A stretch of DNA of 64,000 nt from CAADGU01 sp035444285 (lineage in GTDB: Bacteria > Chloroflexota > Anaerolineae > Promineifilales > Promineifilaceae): the NCBI GenBank assembly GCA_035444285.1, contig DAOMOK010000030.1:1-64000 (forward strand), in the 5' to 3' direction. The translations under genes and the position numbers were made by a program. The notes under the pieces were generated by a model that ran no database searches, was not told where the DNA came from, and saw only the letters and a program-made list of their open reading frames with translations. Within the stretch, counting starts at the first letter, position 1. Each line of letters begins with the position of its first letter. Positions 52,110 through 60,517 of this stretch are shown here, piece after piece.

Positions 52110-52187
52110 CCATAGGCCGTAAACCGTTGCCCGTAATCCGTGATCCGTCGGATTACCAATTACGAATTACGAATAATTGGAGAAAGA
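52110..52187. repeat. GTAATCCG/ATTACGAATT word repeat
   Basis: CCCGTAATCCGTGATCCGTC followed by GGATTACCAATTACGAATTA fills the spacer before the PLP gene start. The words are the same as at 9185-9247 and 23530-23618, and the GGATTAC block can pair with GTAATCC. Confidence 0.75.
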
Positions 52188-53333
52188 ATGACCACAAACT
52201 ATCATTTAGAAACATTAGCCGTTCACGCCGGGGTGGAGCCGGACCCGGTGAGCGGGGCGGTGATGACGCCCATTTACCAGACTTCCACCTATGCTCAGGC
52301 CGATGTGGCCGTACACAAGGGGTATGAGTATTCACGCACGGATAATCCCACGCGCACGGCGCTGCAAAAGGCGCTGGCGGCGCTGGAAGGGGGGCAGCAC
52401 GCCCTGGCCTTTGCCTCTGGCATGGCAGCCATAGATACCATCTTGCGGCTAGTGCAGCCGGGGGAGCATGTGCTCAGCGGCAACGATGTGTATGGCGGCA
52501 CGTTCCGGCTGTTTGATAAGGTATTGGCCGGCTATGGGGTGCGGTTCAGCTTTGAGGATACGACGGATGTGACGGCCGTGCAAGCGGCCATGCAGCCCAA
52601 CACGCGCCTGGTATGGCTGGAAACGCCCACCAACCCCATGCTGCGCCTGACGGATATTGCCGCGATTGCAAAATTGGCACACGGCGTCGGGGCCTGGTTG
52701 GGGGTGGACAATACGTTTGCCTCACCGGTGTTGCAACGGCCGTTGGCTCTGGGCGCGGATTTTGTGCTGCATTCCACTACCAAGTACATTGGCGGCCATT
52801 CTGATGTGGTCGGTGGCGCGGTGGTGTTGAACGATACGGCCGTGCATGAACGGCTGAAATTCTTGCAAAACGCCATTGGCGCAGTGCCAGGGCCAATGGA
52901 CTGTTTCCTGACGTTAAGAGGGATTAAAACGCTGGCGCTGCGCATGGCGCAGCACTGCCATAACGCGCAGCAGGTGGCCTATTTTCTGGCAGACCACACG
53001 GCCGTGAGCCAGGTCATTTACCCCGGTTTAGAGAGCCATCCCCAATATGAACTGGCGCGGCGGCAAATGGCCGGGCCAGGCGGCATGATCTCCTTCATTT
53101 TACACGGCGGCGAGGCCGCGGCCCGCCTGGTGGCGCGGGAAACAAAGCTGTTCACCCTGGCAGAATCATTGGGCGGCGTGGAATCGTTGATTGAACTGCC
53201 CGCGCCCATGACACACGCTTCGGTGGCCGATTCTCCGCTGGCAGTTGATCCAGGATTGGTGCGGATTTCGGTGGGCATTGAAAACGCCGCCGACCTGATT
53301 GCCGATTTGCAGCAGGCATTGGCGCAGTTGTGA
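52188..53333 (+). CDS. Cys/Met-metabolism PLP enzyme (cystathionine gamma-synthase/lyase type)
   Basis: 381 aa from ATG 52188 (GGAGAA upstream; the frame is open from 52140). The fold-type I signature is clear: YEYSRTDNPTRTALQKALAA, ASGMAAIDTIL, LVWLETPTNPML, and the PLP-lysine in HSTTKYIGGHSDVVGG (K199). It acts on cystathionine or a related thioether amino acid, either in synthesis or in cleavage. The pair of residues that separates synthase from lyase cannot be told with certainty, but the layout resembles trans-sulfuration enzymes. Cytoplasmic tetramer by family rule. Confidence 0.92.
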   Translation: MTTNYHLETLAVHAGVEPDPVSGAVMTPIYQTSTYAQADVAVHKGYEYSRTDNPTRTALQKALAALEGGQHALAFASGMAAIDTILRLVQPGEHVLSGNDVYGGTFRLFDKVLAGYGVRFSFEDTTDVTAVQAAMQPNTRLVWLETPTNPMLRLTDIAAIAKLAHGVGAWLGVDNTFASPVLQRPLALGADFVLHSTTKYIGGHSDVVGGAVVLNDTAVHERLKFLQNAIGAVPGPMDCFLTLRGIKTLALRMAQHCHNAQQVAYFLADHTAVSQVIYPGLESHPQYELARRQMAGPGGMISFILHGGEAAARLVARETKLFTLAESLGGVESLIELPAPMTHASVADSPLAVDPGLVRISVGIENAADLIADLQQALAQL

Positions 53334-53388
53334 AAAAGGTGGCAGGTTGCAGGTGGCAAGTGATGACTACCTGCCATCCGTTTAGCGT

Positions 53389-54453
53389 ATGAAGTACATA
53401 AAGGCGATCATCGGCCTCTTTCAAGACTCCCTGACCCGTTGGGGGCAGGATAAGGGGCACCTGATGGCGGCGGCGCTGGCTTATTACATGATTTTTGCGC
53501 TGGCGCCGCTGCTGGTGATTATCATTGATATTGCCGGGGCGATTTTTGGCGAGGCGGCGGTGCAGGGGCAGCTATTTGCCTCTTTGGAAGAGATCATTGG
53601 CCCGGAAACGGCTGCGTTTGTAGCCCTGCTGGTGGAGAATGCCTCTGAAGCGGCAGCGGGACGTATTGTGACCATTGTCGGCGTCGCCATCTTGTTATAT
53701 GGCGCTTCAAATGTGTTTTACCAGTTGAAAATGGCGCTCAATCTTATCTGGCGCATCAGCCCCGAACCGGAAAATGGCATTCTCAATTACTTCAAAACAC
53801 GCTCGTTGGCGTTGTTTATGGTGTTAACATTGGGTTTTTTGTTTGTGCTGGCGTTTGCGTTGATGTTTGCGCTGACCACGTTGGGTGATTATCTGGTGGT
53901 GTGGCTGCCGGCAGTCGGACGCCTGGCAGCGTTTTACCAGTTTATGGTGGTGCTGCCCATGCTGGTGGTGTTAGCGGCGCTCTTGTTTAAGATTTTGCCG
54001 GATGCGCATCTGGCCTGGCGGGATGTGTGGTTAGGGGCGTTGGTGACGGCCGTGCTGCTGGTGGTGGGCATTCAGGTGTTGAGTTTTGTTATCACCCGCT
54101 TCTTCAGCAGTTCAGTTTATGGGGCGGCCGGTTCATTGGTGGTGCTGCTGTATTTTGTCTATTACTCGGCGCAAATGTTGTTTTTCGGGGCGGAGTTTAC
54201 CTATGTATATGCCAATAAGTATGGCTCACAGGTACGGCCGTTTGCCCATGCCACTGTTTTTGTTCGTGAAGATCGCCGTGGATCACAAGAGCCGGTTTAT
54301 GCTATGCCAGTTTATACGACACCGCCGACTGACCATCACCCGGCTGCGCCCGAAACGCCCACGCGCAAACTGGAAAAACGCACGGCCGTTGGGCTGATCA
54401 GCATGGCGGTAGTATTGTTTGTCGCTTTTTTATTGGGGCGGAAAAGTTCATAA
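53389..54453 (+). CDS. YihY/BrkB-family membrane protein
   Basis: 354 aa with about six spans. The family marks are present: GHLMAAALAYYMIFALAPLL in span one, VFYQLKMALNLIWRISPEP, FMVVLPMLVVLAALLFKILP, and SVYGAAGSLVVLLYFVYYSA in the last spans. The C-terminal 80 residues are polar and end with one more hydrophobic stretch (VGLISMAVVLFVAFLLG). The old ribonuclease BN label for this family is not supported by this fold; transport or envelope integrity is more likely. Placed after the trans-sulfuration gene with a 55-bp gap. Confidence 0.9.
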   Translation: MKYIKAIIGLFQDSLTRWGQDKGHLMAAALAYYMIFALAPLLVIIIDIAGAIFGEAAVQGQLFASLEEIIGPETAAFVALLVENASEAAAGRIVTIVGVAILLYGASNVFYQLKMALNLIWRISPEPENGILNYFKTRSLALFMVLTLGFLFVLAFALMFALTTLGDYLVVWLPAVGRLAAFYQFMVVLPMLVVLAALLFKILPDAHLAWRDVWLGALVTAVLLVVGIQVLSFVITRFFSSSVYGAAGSLVVLLYFVYYSAQMLFFGAEFTYVYANKYGSQVRPFAHATVFVREDRRGSQEPVYAMPVYTTPPTDHHPAAPETPTRKLEKRTAVGLISMAVVLFVAFLLGRKSS

Positions 54454-54471
54454 GGGGTCATTGGGGCATTT

Positions 54472-54515
54472 CATTGGGCAATTGACCGGGCACTTACCCG
54501 GTCAATTACCCAATG
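54472..54515. terminator. Perfect inverted repeat, likely bidirectional terminator
   Basis: 19-nt arms (CATTGGGCAATTGACCGGG and complement) with a 6-nt loop lie between the BrkB stop (54453, plus) and the globin stop (54506, minus), so they can serve both strands. Confidence 0.75.
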
Positions 54516-54922
54516 ACCATTTCCCGTCGCGCCGCTTCTTTCATCACCCCCGCCAGCAAATAGTAGGCTTCCGTCCAGGCGGCGGCCACGGCAGGCGTCC
54601 AGCGGTCGCCCAACTGTGTCTCCAGCGTCCAGAAAAGCGCCTCGCCAAAGGTATGGTAATGTTCGGCCTGTACCCCATAGGCTACGTGGCGCTTGCCCAG
54701 TTGTTTAACGGCCGTCACCATCAACTCCGGTTCACTCAGCCCCCCCACTGCCACCTTGAGCGCCGCCAGGAAACGCACCCCTTGCAGCGTCAGGTCATGT
54801 GTGAACAACGGCCGTAACGCCGGGTTTAGGGTGAAGAGACGGTCATAAAACAAGACGGCCGTAGCTTCTGGCTCTATATGGGTGAAGGTCTCTTGCACCA
54901 GGGCAATGGCGTCGAGTTTCAT
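54506..54922 (-). CDS. Single-domain globin
   Basis: 138 aa from ATG 54922 (an ATG at 54931 is also in frame). The globin fold is seen in YDRLFTLNPALRPLFTHDLT, the proximal heme His in LGKRHVAYGVQAEHYHTFGE, and the E helix FLAALKVAVG. It matches the single-domain bacterial haemoglobin/flavohaemoglobin haem domain group without the reductase part. It may bind oxygen or detoxify NO in the cytoplasm with an external reductase. The start is preceded by a perfect hairpin. Confidence 0.9.
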   Translation of the reverse strand: MKLDAIALVQETFTHIEPEATAVLFYDRLFTLNPALRPLFTHDLTLQGVRFLAALKVAVGGLSEPELMVTAVKQLGKRHVAYGVQAEHYHTFGEALFWTLETQLGDRWTPAVAAAWTEAYYLLAGVMKEAARREMVIG

Positions 54923-54932
54923 AGGGCACATC

Positions 54933-54965
54933 AGACCTGACAGGTTTTGAAAACCTGTCAGGTCT
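54933..54965. repeat. Perfect inverted repeat AGACCTGACAGGTTTT
   Basis: 16-nt arms with a one-base loop sit 10 nt upstream of the globin ATG, between the globin start and the end of a lipoprotein gene on the same strand. Sister of 51092-51124. Confidence 0.9.
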
Positions 54966-54978
54966 ACGTCTCTTCCAT

Positions 54979-55467
54979 TTAGTTTGTGTTCAACGACATG
55001 AGCAGGTAAACCTCAGACTCATTCGTCGGGTTCACGTTGCGGATCAGCGTCAGAATTTGTTTGCCCTTGTTCCAGGAAGCCATTTGAAACAAGTCATTGC
55101 CGGTATTGACCGATTCCAAAATGCCGCTGGCCAGGCTGCCACCGGGACCACCCATGCCACTATCCCAACCGGCGCTATCCAGTTCTTTGTCATAATAGCT
55201 CTTGACCTGGTCCCAGGTGGCGCCTTCCGGCAGGCGATAGGCCATCTGCTCAATGCTGCCACCCACACCCATGTTGGCGCGTAAACTGGCGTCTTGCTGC
55301 ATATTGTTCACCAGGGTATCGGCGATGGGGTCCTGGCCAGGCTGTAAGGCGGAGGCATTGGGATAAGCGGGAATGTCGTTGATGGTAGCATTTTTGCTAC
55401 CACAGGCAGCCAGCAATACAGCCAGCAGGCCCAACAGGACAAAGGTAAATAACATTCTTGATTTCAT
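54979..55467 (-). CDS. Small lipoprotein, 162 aa
   Basis: ATG 55467 with AGGAG 6 nt upstream, chosen over upstream frames because it starts the signal MKSRMLFTFVLLGLLAVLLAAC (lipid Cys22, in an LAAC box). The mature part has YPNASALQPGQDPIADTLVN and a domain around YRLPEGATWDQVKSYYDKEL that looks like a small alpha/beta fold, then FQMASWNKGKQILTLIRNV. No family is recognised with certainty; similar lipoproteins in Chloroflexota are uncharacterised. It should be membrane anchored outside. It is divergent from the YIP1-family gene. Confidence 0.8.
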   Translation of the reverse strand: MKSRMLFTFVLLGLLAVLLAACGSKNATINDIPAYPNASALQPGQDPIADTLVNNMQQDASLRANMGVGGSIEQMAYRLPEGATWDQVKSYYDKELDSAGWDSGMGGPGGSLASGILESVNTGNDLFQMASWNKGKQILTLIRNVNPTNESEVYLLMSLNTN

Positions 55468-55684
55468 TTTTTGCTCCTTATTTTGGTCCGCGAAGGACGC
55501 GAAGGTTTTCTCTGCGCCTCGGCGGCTCTGCGTTAACCACTTTTGGGGAACGCATTGGTAAGATGAGGGTAGGATAAGGTACGGCCGTCCGGTCTCTGTC
55601 CGAAATGCGTCCAGTTTGAGGAAATTGCCCGATTGATGCGCCAGTGTTATGCTTCTGCACAAAAATAAAGGAGATTAGTGATTG

Positions 55685-55729
55685 GAGATTGGAGATTTTT
55701 ATGCTCCCCAATTTTTAATCTCCAATCTC
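55685..55729. repeat. Inverted repeat GAGATTGGAGATT
   Basis: 13-nt perfect arms lie 24 nt before the YIP1 start and follow a GAGATTAGTGATT copy of the same word. The spacer from 55468 also has a CGCGAAGG stretch without further structure. Confidence 0.75.
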
Positions 55730-55752
55730 GAATCAACCAGGAGGAAAAGAAT

Positions 55753-56271
55753 ATGAAAGAAAAATTGATCGGCGCACTGACCATGAATGCAGACACATAT
55801 GCTGCTTTGAAAGTGGATGAAAAAGCGACCATGCAAGCGCTTCTTGTGGTCATTGTGTCTGCGATCTGTTCGGCTATTGGCGGTGGATTATTAGCCAGCA
55901 GCATTCCGGTGGGGTTTGGCTCCATTCTGGTGTGGGCGGTTGTGTCCTGGCTATTATGGGCAGGCGCCATCTACGTCATCGGCGTGAAAGGGTTTAAAGG
56001 GGACGCAACAATGAGCCAGATTATGCGGGTGCTTGGTTTCGCTTATGCGCCGGCCGCTTTTAACATCTTCTCTTTTACCCCCCTCATGGGTATCATCATC
56101 CAGTTTTTGGTCGCCTGCTGGTTGGTGGTTTCTTTTTATTTTGCCACGCAAAACGTCCTGGGCTTGAGCGAAGGCAGCAAAGCGTTTGTCACCGTGCTGG
56201 CCGGCTGGTTCATTTACCTGATTGGGTTGGGCGTGGTTATGAATTTTTTGGGGGCTTTAGCGGGGCTGTAA
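55753..56271 (+). CDS. YIP1-family membrane protein
   Basis: 172 aa from ATG 55753 with AGGAGG 8 nt upstream. Five spans with the YIP1-like order: a helical, amphipathic N-terminus (LIGALTMNADTYAALKVDEK), LLVVIVSAICSAIGGGLLAS, ILVWAVVSWLLWAGAIYVIG, then the polar GVKGFKGDATMSQIMRVLGF loop, and two closing spans (LVACWLVVSFYFATQ, LIGLGVVMNFLGAL). Bacterial YIP1-like proteins are poorly characterised inner-membrane proteins. Ends at a perfect 24-bp hairpin. Confidence 0.88.
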   Translation: MKEKLIGALTMNADTYAALKVDEKATMQALLVVIVSAICSAIGGGLLASSIPVGFGSILVWAVVSWLLWAGAIYVIGVKGFKGDATMSQIMRVLGFAYAPAAFNIFSFTPLMGIIIQFLVACWLVVSFYFATQNVLGLSEGSKAFVTVLAGWFIYLIGLGVVMNFLGALAGL

Positions 56272-56272
56272 A

Positions 56273-56323
56273 CAAAACGAAATTGCTGATCTGATTGCCA
56301 ATCAGATCAGCAATTTCGTTTTG
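56273..56323. terminator. Perfect 24-bp hairpin, bidirectional terminator
   Basis: CAAAACGAAATTGCTGATCT with ATT, a 3-nt GCC loop, and the exact complement form a strong stem that ends in CGTTTTG. It starts 2 nt after the YIP1 stop and lies before the convergent peptidase stop at 56362. Confidence 0.92.
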
Positions 56324-56361
56324 GTGTGCGGTGGCAGATAAATCTAACCACCCAACCCGGC

Positions 56362-58029
56362 TTATAGGGTAATCGTCTGGCGAATGGTTCCGGCGCGGGG
56401 GTGTACGGCCGTGATCTCCACCGCACTGCCCGGTTCCGCTTCAATCACCCATTCGACTTTGGCCCGTTCGCTGGTGCTGTCGTCGCTCCACATGGGGAAC
56501 TGCCCTTTTTGGTCACGGCCGTTGAGATGCCCCAACATCGTCTTTTCCTGCCCGGTGAGCAGTCTGGCCCCATCCGGCAGTTTGATATCCACTTCCAATT
56601 CGCGCACCACCTTCATTTCCAGGGCGCGTTTGCTGATGTTGGTGGGCAGCCAGCCGGTATTGTGAACGACGGCGCGCAGGTGGTGGATACGGCCGTTGGA
56701 ATTTTTCGTCACGTCATACCATTCCAAACACGGCGAAACCAACGCACTGAAAATGGCAAAACCGGCCAAAGGGGCAATTTCTTTCTCCAGCAACTGGTAC
56801 GGCGGGTTGCGCCAGGTGACAAAGTTATGCCATCCGCCCAACTCCACTTTACCCAACTGCGGATGCTCAAATTCGTACCAATCCACAATCCCTTCCCCAT
56901 TCAACACCTCATCGTTCCACTGCAAAATCTTCAAATCATCTTCCACCGGATGATCGCGGAACCAATCAATATATTTGTACTCCTTGATGCCCGCCTGCCG
57001 CTGCACACTCCAAATCTCGCACGTCCAGGCAAAAACCCCCAAATACTCATACATCCAATCATTAAACGTGCCTTTTATGAACTCTTTGGGGTCATATTTG
57101 AAGTCATGGAAAACGGAAATAGCCGGATAACCGGTCAATTCTTCCGCCTTTTTGCCCAGTTTTTTGTAGGTGTACAGGTCAGACGTAGGCAGGGTATCAT
57201 CCGCGCCCTTTGTAGGCGGCCGTAAATATACGCCGCTGAACGTATGAAAGCTGACGGCGCCAGTGATGTTGGGATGCGCCGCCACAAAACGCATCGCGGC
57301 CGCCGGCTCCGGTTCGCTGCCGGGGTAATGGCCGGCGCCTTGCTGGTTTGGCTCCCAAAAGATAGGAAACTGCCGGTTCAAATCCAGCCCTTGCAGGGGC
57401 GGCGCTCCTTTGATGAGCACACCGTCATAATTTTTGATACGGCCTTCAGGCAGCAGGCGATAGAAGTTGCCGCCGGGCGGTTCGTCCGGGTCGCGGGGAA
57501 TCATCAGGCGTGATTCGTCGGGGTGGGGTTTCCAGGCGCCGTTGGGGTCTTTGAGGCGCATTTGCAGGATACGGCCGTCGCCATCCACATCTTCCTGGTG
57601 CAGCCCATCCAATTCATCGGTGCGTGGGTACGGCCGTGTGCTGCTGCGGATGAATTTGGGCCGGTCGGCCAGCGCCCATTCGGCCCCATCCGGGTTCAGG
57701 CGGGGCACAATGTAAAAGGCACGGCTGTCTAAAGCATAGGTCACTTTTTCATCTTGCCCATACTGCGTCAGTAGTTTGTGCGCCAGATACAGTGCGGCTG
57801 TGGAAGCGGATACTTCGGTGGCGTGAATGTTGCCGTCGGCCCAATAGGCCGGTTTCTCCTCGTCTGGGCCGGTGGTAAAGTTAGTCAGGATGAGAACCCA
57901 GATGTCCCGCCCTTCATAGCTGGCGCCCAGGCTTTCCACCTTGCAAAGGTTGGGGTATTGGGTGGCCCAGTGCTGGAGGACGGCCGTTAACTCCTCATAC
58001 CGATAATACCGATCAAACTGCACGTTCAT
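56362..58029 (-). CDS. M14-family zinc carboxypeptidase
   Basis: 555 aa, AGGAG 5 nt before ATG. Zinc ligands: H69 and E72 in DGNIHATEVSAS and H263 in VSFHTFSGVYLRPP; catalytic Glu E339 in WTCEIW. GVLIKGAPPLQGLDLNRQFP holds the substrate-binding Asn-Arg pair. The C-terminal 150 residues form a beta domain. It should remove C-terminal residues from peptides or cleave amidated substrates. No signal peptide, so probably cytoplasmic, which is unusual for large M14 enzymes. Solitary on the minus strand. Confidence 0.92.
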   Translation of the reverse strand: MNVQFDRYYRYEELTAVLQHWATQYPNLCKVESLGASYEGRDIWVLILTNFTTGPDEEKPAYWADGNIHATEVSASTAALYLAHKLLTQYGQDEKVTYALDSRAFYIVPRLNPDGAEWALADRPKFIRSSTRPYPRTDELDGLHQEDVDGDGRILQMRLKDPNGAWKPHPDESRLMIPRDPDEPPGGNFYRLLPEGRIKNYDGVLIKGAPPLQGLDLNRQFPIFWEPNQQGAGHYPGSEPEPAAAMRFVAAHPNITGAVSFHTFSGVYLRPPTKGADDTLPTSDLYTYKKLGKKAEELTGYPAISVFHDFKYDPKEFIKGTFNDWMYEYLGVFAWTCEIWSVQRQAGIKEYKYIDWFRDHPVEDDLKILQWNDEVLNGEGIVDWYEFEHPQLGKVELGGWHNFVTWRNPPYQLLEKEIAPLAGFAIFSALVSPCLEWYDVTKNSNGRIHHLRAVVHNTGWLPTNISKRALEMKVVRELEVDIKLPDGARLLTGQEKTMLGHLNGRDQKGQFPMWSDDSTSERAKVEWVIEAEPGSAVEITAVHPRAGTIRQTITL

Positions 58030-58198
58030 GGCTGCTCCTTTTTGGTGAATGTGGTGGACAAAATTAGTCTGGCAAAATTATAACAGCGCATTAGACGATT
58101 GTCTAACGAGGAAACCAGGCGGCAAAATGGCCTGCTGCCTTGCCCATCCCATATCTGCTGCCTAAAATTAAGGTACAGGAACTTAATAGATTACAGAA

Positions 58199-58230
58199 GC
58201 AGTTCAACTTCTTCGGAGAAGTTGAACTGC
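58199..58230. repeat. Perfect inverted repeat GCAGTTCAACTTCT with TCGG loop
   Basis: 14-bp stem with a stable TCGG-type loop lies 25 nt upstream of the microprotein start. Its core TTCAACTT/AAGTTGAA recurs at 60424-60446. Confidence 0.85.
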
Positions 58231-58255
58231 TAAACAGGCAAGGAGGTTAGACTAA

Positions 58256-58351
58256 ATGGATCCAATTGGCATAACAGTAATGATTATCGCTCTGTTATTA
58301 GTGGTAGCGGCAGCAGCCATTCCGGCTATTCAGCAGCGGCGGCAGAAATAG
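58256..58351 (+). CDS. 31-residue single-span membrane microprotein
   Basis: ATG 58256 has a full AGGAGG 9 nt upstream and ends with TAG at 58349-58351. The product is MDPIGITVMIIALLLVVAAA then AIPAIQQRRQK: a short N-terminus, one hydrophobic span of about 20 residues and a basic end, so it should sit in the inner membrane with the basic tail inside. It lies between two hairpins, in the gap between the M14 peptidase start and the end of the ABC exporter. Small single-span peptides of this kind often regulate transporters; no family is recognised. It was found by eye, being below usual length limits. Confidence 0.7.
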   Translation: MDPIGITVMIIALLLVVAAAAIPAIQQRRQK

Positions 58352-58363
58352 GAATCCATAGCT

Positions 58364-58390
58364 GTAGGGCGATTTTGAAAATCGCCCTAC
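58364..58390. repeat. Inverted repeat GTAGGGCGATTTT, near perfect
   Basis: GTAGGGCGATTTT and AAATCGCCCTAC meet around GAA; it begins 12 nt after the microprotein stop and overlaps the stop of the ABC exporter (58387), so it can terminate both. Confidence 0.9.
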
Positions 58391-60402
58391 AGCAGTTCCA
58401 CCGGCTTAAACTGCGTTTCGTATAAAGTGGCGTAGAGGCCACCTCGTGCCAGTAACTCCTCGTGTTTGCCCTGTTCCACCAGGCGGCCTTTGTCCATCAC
58501 CAGAATTTGGTCGGCAGCCAGGATGGTGGAAAGACGGTGAGCAATGACCAGACTGCTGCGCCCTTGCATGATGCGCTGTAACGCTTCCTGAATCAGCGCC
58601 TCAGAGACAGAATCCAGGTGGGAGGTGGCTTCGTCCAAAACCAGGATGCGTGGGTTTTTGAGGACAACGCGGGCAATGGCGATGCGCTGGCGTTCGCCGC
58701 CGCTGAGCCGGTAGCCACGTTCGCCCACGACAGTGTCGTAGCGGTCAGGCAAGGTCATGATGAACTCATGGATGTTGGCTGCTTTGGCGGCGGCGACCAT
58801 CTCAGCTTCGCTGGCCTGGGGGCGGGCGTAAAGCAGATTGGCGCGAATGGTATCGTAGAAGAGATAACTTTCTTGTGTGACCATGCCGATGTTGTCGGCC
58901 AACGATTCCAGGGTGACATCTCTGAGGTCACGGCCGTCAATCAGAATACGGCCGTCCGTGGGATCATACAACCGGGGCAGCAGGTAGGTGATGGTGGTTT
59001 TGCCCGCGCCGCTGGGGCCAACCAGCGCCACCAGTTGACCCCGTTCAATGGTGAAGGAAATGTCTTGCAGGGCATACCGTTTTTCTGGGGTTAATTCGGC
59101 CGCGCCCAGGTTTTCCAACTCTTCAGCATGGCTGTGGCCGTTGGCAGATTGGCCGTTTTTCCCCTCCGGCGCTTCGCCGTCCGTCTGGCGCTCTTTGCCC
59201 CGTTTCAGGTATGCCTCACGGTTGCTGCCCCAGCCCATGCGGGCCACTTCAGCCAGCCCCACACGCTCCCCTTCTTTTTGGTAGCTGAAGGAGACGCTTT
59301 GGAATTGGATACGGCCTGCGGCTACACCATCGGCCATCCCCAATTCCACCGCATCCGATTTTTCCTGAATTTCAATGGGGATGTCCAGCACTTCAAAAAC
59401 GCGCTCAAAACTGACCATGCTTTGCGCGAACTCCACTGGCGCATTGGTTAGCGCCATTAGTGGGCTGTAAACCTGCGTCAGGTAAGCGCCTAGGGCCACA
59501 ATGGTGCCCACCGTGAGCGCATCGGCAATGGCCATATAACCACCCACCCAATAAACCACGGCCGTGCCCACCGCCCCCACCACACCCAACATCATAAAAA
59601 AGGTACGGCTGATCACCGCCTGCTGGATGCCAATATCGCGCACCATCACCGCATCTTTGCCAAAGCGGGCCAATTCCTGCTTTTCGCGGCCAAACAGCTT
59701 CACCAACATCGCCCCGCTGACGTTGAGCGTCTCATTCATAGTGGCGTTCATCTCCGCGTTGTATTCCAGCGACTGCCGGTGCAGCGCCCGCAGCCGCCGC
59801 CCAATACGCCGCGCCGGCAGCACAAACAGCGGCAATATCGCCAGCCCCAACAGCGTCAGCCGCCATTCCAGGGCAAACATAATCGCCAGGCTGCCGATCA
59901 GGAAAATGATGTTGGTGACAATGGTAACAATGGTTTCACTGACAGCGCGCTGCGCCCCAATCACATCGTTGTTCAGGCGCGACATCAATTCACCGGTGCG
60001 GGTCTCGGTGAAAAAACGCAGCGACATGCGCTGCATATGGGCATACAGACCGCGCCGCAAATCATAGATAACGCCCTCGCCAATTTCCGAATTGAGCTTG
60101 CGCTGCCAGATACCGATGAGACCATTCACCAGGGGAATGGCAACCATGCTAAAAGCCAGCAGCGTCAGCCGCGACATATCCTTCTCAGGAATAGCCACAT
60201 CAATAAGTTGGCGCAGCAGCAGCGGCGAAAGCAGCGTGAGTGCGGTAATGAGTAAGATGGTGAAGATGAGGGCGACCGTTTTCAGGCGATACGGCCGTGC
60301 AAATTCCCAAACCCGGTATAATAGTGCCCTGGATATAGTCGGACGTTCATTTTTTTCGTCGTGTGAGATATAGGCCCACCAGCCTGCGCCATGAAATGCC
60401 AT
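58387..60402 (-). CDS. ABC exporter, fused permease and ATPase (MsbA-like)
   Basis: 671 aa, GGAGG 6 nt before ATG. Six spans (about 35-330) precede the ATPase: Walker A GPSGAGKTT near 460, Q-loop MVTQESYLF, signature LSGGERQRIAIAR, Walker B ILVLDEATSHLD and the H-loop IAHRLSTI. An unusual 55-residue charged stretch (RKRGKERQTDGEAPEG-like, rich in E, K, N and S) is inserted between the first ATPase strand (VSFSYQKEG) and YALQDISFTIERG. Homodimeric exporters of this type move lipids, drugs or peptides. Flanked by two TTCAACTT hairpins. Confidence 0.93.
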   Translation of the reverse strand: MAFHGAGWWAYISHDEKNERPTISRALLYRVWEFARPYRLKTVALIFTILLITALTLLSPLLLRQLIDVAIPEKDMSRLTLLAFSMVAIPLVNGLIGIWQRKLNSEIGEGVIYDLRRGLYAHMQRMSLRFFTETRTGELMSRLNNDVIGAQRAVSETIVTIVTNIIFLIGSLAIMFALEWRLTLLGLAILPLFVLPARRIGRRLRALHRQSLEYNAEMNATMNETLNVSGAMLVKLFGREKQELARFGKDAVMVRDIGIQQAVISRTFFMMLGVVGAVGTAVVYWVGGYMAIADALTVGTIVALGAYLTQVYSPLMALTNAPVEFAQSMVSFERVFEVLDIPIEIQEKSDAVELGMADGVAAGRIQFQSVSFSYQKEGERVGLAEVARMGWGSNREAYLKRGKERQTDGEAPEGKNGQSANGHSHAEELENLGAAELTPEKRYALQDISFTIERGQLVALVGPSGAGKTTITYLLPRLYDPTDGRILIDGRDLRDVTLESLADNIGMVTQESYLFYDTIRANLLYARPQASEAEMVAAAKAANIHEFIMTLPDRYDTVVGERGYRLSGGERQRIAIARVVLKNPRILVLDEATSHLDSVSEALIQEALQRIMQGRSSLVIAHRLSTILAADQILVMDKGRLVEQGKHEELLARGGLYATLYETQFKPVELL

Positions 60403-60423
60403 CGTGCCTCCGTTTTTTGAGAT

Positions 60424-60446
60424 TTCAACTTCTGGCGGAAGTTGAA
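60424..60446. repeat. Inverted repeat TTCAACTTC / GAAGTTGAA
   Basis: 9-bp stem, 5-nt loop, 22 nt upstream of the ABC exporter start; same core word as the hairpin at 58199-58230 on the other side of the gene. Confidence 0.75.
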
Positions 60447-60517
60447 CTTTTACCCCAAGTATGGCGCAAATGGTGGCAATTGTGTACTGGTAATAAGGTT
60501 AGGCGCATGGCGGCCTC

